Shown here: positions 59,385 to 64,000 of the stretch, piece by piece
Position numbering within the stretch: position 1 is the stretch's first letter
Layout: each line of letters begins with the position of its first letter
Assembly: GCA_014529385.2 (NCBI GenBank)
Contig: CM043944.1
Span: 52,323,268-52,387,267, forward strand
Direction of reading: 5' to 3'
Origin: Adiantum capillus-veneris
Taxonomy: Eukaryota > Streptophyta > Polypodiopsida > Polypodiales > Pteridaceae
Length of the DNA: 64,000 nucleotides
Program-made: the position numbers and the translations under genes
The notes under the pieces: generated by a model
Told to the model about the DNA's origin: nothing
Database searches by the model: none
Seen by the model: the letters and a program-made list of their open reading frames with translations, nothing else

Positions 59385-61320
59385 TTCTTCTCAAGTCTTT
59401 GAATGATCCGCAGCATTTGTGAGCTTATCTCTTGCACTTTCCCATCTTTAAGGGATTTCTTTTGGTCGGACTTTAAAAAAACACTTGGTCATCACTTGCA
59501 CTCTTAAGATTCTTTCTTATGACTTACAATTTAGCAATCCAATTCTTCACTTGATCAAAAGAATACTTCCGTCTGAAGGTTATCTTGGTACAATTTACAG
59601 TAATCTTGAATTCTTATGAAGTCCTAACAATAGAAAACTCGGAAAATTCTGCAACTCTTGCGCTCAACAAGACTTCTTCAATTCAGTGGATAAGTACTCA
59701 ATTTTTCATTGTATTGATGTAAACAAAAATGCCATCCTTGCCATTCCATGTAATCTTCCAATCCTGATAAATTCCAACCTTCATAAATCTCTCATTTATG
59801 AGCTTCCTAAAAGTTCCCGCATAGCGAGCCTTTACTCTAGCATAGCAGTTTTCATCCTCTCATCGATAATCCGCTGAATTTCTTCTGGCAGATCCCAAGC
59901 CATCTTGAAAAATATTGAATAGTTTATTGGAACATCAAGACTTCATTTTGTAATATAATTGAATTTTGGGTGTAGAATAGACTGAGTTGTTTTTCCCTCA
60001 TGCATTAATCCAAAATTCCCAGGTCCAAGATTCAAAATTAGGCTTTGATACCACTTGAGAGGGCCATACCCAAACTCGACCCTACTCACCTCCCTCAGTC
60101 CTCCAGACAGTTCCAGGGAGTGACGTAGATCTATCTGTTTTTTTGCAGGTATCCCTCCCACTTGGGACCGACACTCAGACAAGACTCTAACCTATCTCGA
60201 TTGCCAACCCAAGGGGGTACATCCCTTCATTCAATGATTCTATCCGTTTCTCATAATCAATCTGTCCTTGACAGCTTTCCGCACCCAAAATCGTGGTCCT
60301 TAGTCTTGAATCTCTTGATCTTTAACTTGAGGATCTACTCTTGCTTTCTTGTTCTTCTCAAGTCTTTGAATGATCCGCAGAATTTGTGAGCTTATCTCTT
60401 GCACTTTTCCATCTTTAAGGGATTTCTTTTGGTCGGACTTAAAAAAAACACTTGGTCATCACTTGCACTCTTAAGATTCTTTCTTATGACTTGCAATTTG
60501 GCAATCCAATTCTTCACTTGATCAAAAAATCTGTTTGAAGGTTATCTTGGTACGATTTACAGTAAACTTGAATTCTCATGAAGTCCTAACAATAGAAAAC
60601 TTGGAAATCCGCAACTCTTGCGCTCAACAAGACTTCTTCAATTCAGTGGATAAGTACTCAATTTTTCATGGTATTGATGTAAACAAAAATGCTATCCTTG
60701 CAATTCCATGTAATCTTCCAATCCTGATAAATTCCAACCTTCATAAATCTCTCATTTATGAGATTCCTAAAAGTTTCCGCATAGCGAGCCTTTGCTCTAG
60801 CATAGCAGTTTTCATCCTCTCATCGATAATCCGTTGAATTTCTTCTGGCAGATCCCAAGCCATCTTGAAAAATATTGAATAATTTATTGGAACATCAAGA
60901 CTTCATTTTGTAATATAATTGAATTTTGGGTGTAGAATAGACTGAGTTGTTTTTCCCTCATGCATTAATCCAAAATTCCAAGGTCCAAGATTTAAAATTA
61001 GGCTCTAATACCACTTAAAGGGCCACACCCAGACTCGACCCTACTCACCTCCCTCAGTCCTCCAGACCGTTCCAGGGGATGACGTAGATCTATCTGCAGG
61101 TATCCCTCCCACTTGGGACCGACACTCAGACAGGACTCCGGACTATCTTGAACGCCAACCCAATGTGAGGGCCATACCCAGACTCAACCCTACTCAGTTC
61201 CCTCAGTCCTCCAGACCGTTCCAGGGAATAACGTAGATCTATCTGCAGATATCCCTCCCACTTGGGACCGACCCTGAGACAAGACTCCGGCCTATCTCGA
61301 TTGACAACCCAAGGGGGTAC
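59385..61320. repeat. 967-bp tandem duplication spanning internal region and LTR head
   Basis: Unit 1 (59385-60351) and unit 2 (from 60352) are offset by 967 bp. Each contains the end of the internal region, the primer-binding site and the LTR head. The junction is at TTGCTTTCTTGTTCTTCTCA (60341-60360), where the LTR sequence TTGCTTTCTTGTTCT meets the internal TTGCTTTCTTATTCT. The shared block suggests unequal crossing over. Confidence 0.9.
60041..60053 (-). other. Primer-binding site of the long-LTR element
   Basis: Minus-strand TGGTATCAAAGCC, two bases from the LTR end (60056), fixes the element on the minus strand. The duplicate copy at 61001-61013 reads GGCTCTAATACCA and is slightly mutated. 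Confidence 0.85.
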
Positions 61321-62821
61321 ATCCCTTCGTTCAATGATCTATCCATTTCTCATAATCAATCTCTCCTTGACAGCTTTCCGCACCCAAAATCGTGGTCCTT
61401 AGTGTTGATTCTCTTGATCTTTAACTTGAGGATCTGATCTTGCTTTCTTGTTCTCCCTTGGCTCATGGTGATAAGCTCTTTTTCCTGACAAGCAGGCACG
61501 ACAGTTATCACTTTTCACTAAGAAGAGGGACCTTGCAATCCTACCTGTTCTCGCTCGTCCCTGATTACCCATTTTTATCCCACGTAGTCCTAACATTTAA
61601 CATAAAATTTTTAAATCAGCATCCGGCCATCAGACCCTCCGGATCCGCCCACCCACCGAACCATTTCATGAAAATCCCTTCCCGAGGTAGTACTTAACTA
61701 CTACAAAACTAGGAAGATAATAGTCTATCAGACATCATCAAACACCAAGCAACATGCAATCTGTTGCATACCCTCGTTCAGGGAAATTCATCTAGTTGTT
61801 CTCACCATATATTTATTTAGAAACTTTTAATTCATTTCCTTTCCTTTATCTGCTATAACTAGCTTGTAGGTAGTTTCCTAACTAATCATGCAACACATTT
61901 AGTTTCAACCAATTCATCTTACCTCCGCATTCAGGCCAAGATAATCGGTTACAAGCCATCAAGATGGCATCACCTTCACAATATTTCCCAGAATTAAGTG
62001 TCTGGGAAAGGCTCATCAAGTAATTTAATCATTCCTTCCTACGCATTTTATTTAAAGAGGTGTAGCACCATCTGGTGACAGATGCACACAGTAGCCCCTA
62101 TATTCCCAGCCTTTCCAGTTCCTTTTTAAGCAACCAAGTCGAACAAATTTCCTTAATTAAATTCACATCATCCTCCCTGAGTATAACCTTCTCATCCAAC
62201 TATTGGCATCAGGCCATACCCGGATTATGGTCGATTTTCAATAAGATACCGCGGGTACTTCACCCGGCCGGGCAAAAATAAAACAAACCCATTCATCCCT
62301 TATCCCTCGGGCATGAATGACCTAGGTATAACAACTTGCCGGTTACGCTGCCCTAGCCGAAAAGAGTCAATCTCCGACAAGTTCCCTAAAAGAATCCTCT
62401 CAATGGGCCGGCCTTTCAATCAAATTGACCCTAAGAAGATCCATTAAAGCTTTCCATTAAAGCTTAAACCTAAAATACCAGGTAGTTGCTAAAGCTTACA
62501 CCTAAGTGCAAAGTTACCATTATATCTTAGCTTACGAGTGCAAATCTACCCTTGAAGCTTAACTTTATGATGCATAGATACTCATACAACTTGACCCTAA
62601 TTGCGAGGTTTCCATTAAAGCTTAAAACCAAAAAATACAAGGTAATCACTAAGGCTTACATCTAAGTGCAAAGTTATCATTAAAGCTTAGCTTACGAGTG
62701 CAAATCTACCTTTGAAGCTTAACTTTATGATGCGTAGATACTCTTATCACTTAACCCTAATTGCAAGGTTTCCATTAAAGCTTAAAACCTAAAAATGCAA
62801 GGTAATCACTAAAGCTTACAT
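61016..62821 (-). mobile_element. Long LTR 'C' (5' LTR side), deleted and truncated
   Basis: Nearly identical to LTR A, including the 150-bp head duplication (second copy from 61166). A block of about 555 bp corresponding to 45214-45770 is missing; the break is at AAGATCCAT (about 62440). The 160-bp array has a little over two units left (62450-62821). Then the LTR stops abruptly. Confidence 0.85.
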
Positions 62822-64000
62822 TGATAGCCGTTTTTTCGGCTCTTTGTAATTGCCACAGTGAGTTACCTCACCCTACCAAAATCACCCAAACACTGTGGCT
62901 ATCCCTACCATTTCACTGTATATAGGCGTGCGTGAGTCACGGGACTTTTCCCATATCTTCTTCAAAACCCTCAGCTAGCTAGTCACTGGGCTAGGTGAGC
63001 CAAAAATAAAAAATAAAAAAAATAAAAAAATAAAAGTATATTATGGCCTCTTTGTGTGTAAATATTTCATTGTATATATGGCCTAAATATAGGGATTTTT
63101 TATAATTATTTTGGTATTTTATTTAAATATTTCTACTTAGGTGTGTGTTTTATTAAACCTATGTACACCTTCTTTCATCCTCTTACACCATAATTATATA
63201 TATTTTTTAATTTTTTTTGCCAATATGTACATACTCTAACCTCATATTTTTCCTTTACACAAATCACTCCCACATTTTCACCCTCACCCTCGTGAAAACA
63301 AAAAATTGATTTCTACTCATTGGTTACTTTTATTATATTATTTACTTGCATACCTTTTCCTCTTTCACCCAAAATAATTCAAGGAGGGACCATATCATAT
63401 GATTCCAATATCTTTCCATATCCATAACTCCTCCATATTTTTATTATTATTTTTACTCATTATTCTAACACCATGTGCTCATTGAGCTAAAGTCCATGAA
63501 TAGTCCATACACTAGTCCCACCATGTATATATTTCTTATTTCACCAATAATCCTCCTCCATGCATGGGTCAAGGGCAACTTGAATGCTTTGTATTATAAT
63601 ATGACAAAGGAGGGGCTCACTCTTGGATGCATTGTACAAATTCAACAAAGAAGGGGGCCACTAAAAGACTTTTGCAGGCATAAAAAACAGGCTTTTTGGT
63701 GAGAATTTTGGCACCTATCTCCACTCCGAATTTGGAGTGGTGGTCAAAAGAGAAAATGTAGCCCACGCTCTGAATAATCACCCCAAATTTTTTCATGATT
63801 TTTAGAGCTACCAGCTGTGAGCTATGATTTTTTTAGTGGACCCCAGTTTTCCCATGCTATGCAGCCACACTCTCTCTTCCACTTTATCATTTTCCTCTTT
63901 CACACACACTTCTCCACTCATCATCCCCATCTCTCTCACCACTCCTCTCTACACACTACTCACCTTCTCCTCAACCTTGAAGAATAAGAGAAACCATGGT
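62822..64000 (+). mobile_element. Possible start of a further LTR, running off the window
   Basis: At 62822 the 160-bp repeat is broken by TGATAGCCGTTTTTTCGG. A TGTATATAGG box follows at about 62918. TG at the break and a TATA box about 100 bp in suggest a new LTR on the plus strand. The rest is AT-rich with no recognisable coding domain. No partner LTR is visible, so this is tentative. Confidence 0.35.

Larger units (their letters stand above)
58081..60055. other. Internal region of the long-LTR element between B and C
   Basis: No gag or pol domain recognised, so this looks like a large retrotransposon derivative (LARD-like). It carries an intact plus-strand ORF (58597-59112) and ends in a minus-strand primer-binding site at 60041-60053. 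Part of it (from 59385) is duplicated downstream. Confidence 0.6.

Noticed and set aside
1-64000. CRISPR array or bacterial operon
   Set aside because: All tandem arrays here have long units without unique spacers, and the gene content is that of a plant nucleus.

Overview
This is nuclear DNA from a land plant with a repeat-rich genome. I base this on an eIF5 gene with plant-type sequence, a nuclear tRNA-Phe(GAA) of plant type, initiator-Met primer-binding sites on the LTR retroelements, a canonical CACTA transposon and an RPA-carrying Helitron. The species cannot be named. The load of Ty3/gypsy, Ty1/copia, LINE and Helitron DNA and the long CT/GA microsatellites suit a large genome, possibly a non-seed plant such as a fern, but that is inference. 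Only two ordinary host genes are supported: eIF5 (coding 34692-35984) and tRNA-Phe (37383-37455, minus strand). Almost everything else is mobile DNA.

Left part, 1-21.6 kb (mainly plus strand): a Ty1/copia element (LTR 1873-2092, gag to integrase) breaks off near 5187 and is joined to the second half of a Ty3/gypsy chromovirus (RNase H, integrase, chromodomain, then a proposed 2.9-kb LTR). A LINE with an open ORF1 and a decayed ORF2 follows (about 10.5-14.7 kb). Next come a minus-strand copia RNase H scrap, an L1-type LINE remnant (15.3-18.0 kb) and a second gypsy element (18.5-21.5 kb).

Middle, 22.4-31.5 kb (minus strand): a Helitron-type locus. An RPA70-like gene with apparent introns lies upstream of a RepHel gene whose C-terminus carries an apurinic-type endonuclease domain. 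The 3' half of the RPA gene is tandemly duplicated. From 31.5 to 33.5 kb there are degenerate tandem repeats. Then comes eIF5 with a likely 5'-UTR intron and a small echo of its last codons in the 3' UTR. After that lie tRNA-Phe, a paired-hairpin region, a LINE 3' end and a gypsy gag remnant.

Right part, 43.2-64 kb: a second copy of the copia LTR and leader is cut at 43783 by a complex of minus-strand LTR retroelements with very long LTRs (about 3.8 kb without insertions) that hold 160-bp tandem arrays. LTR A has a TATA box with five evenly spaced CCAAT boxes upstream. Two DNA transposons sit inside these LTRs, and paralogous empty sites in the other LTR copies prove both: a 1321-bp TIR element (46708-48028, TTAA duplication) and a 5193-bp CACTA element (52619-57811, GAA duplication) with a TnpA-like remnant and a 173-bp tandem array. 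The internal region of the second long-LTR element carries an intact 171-codon ORF on the strand opposite to the retroelement. LTR C ends at 62821, where another LTR-like sequence starts.
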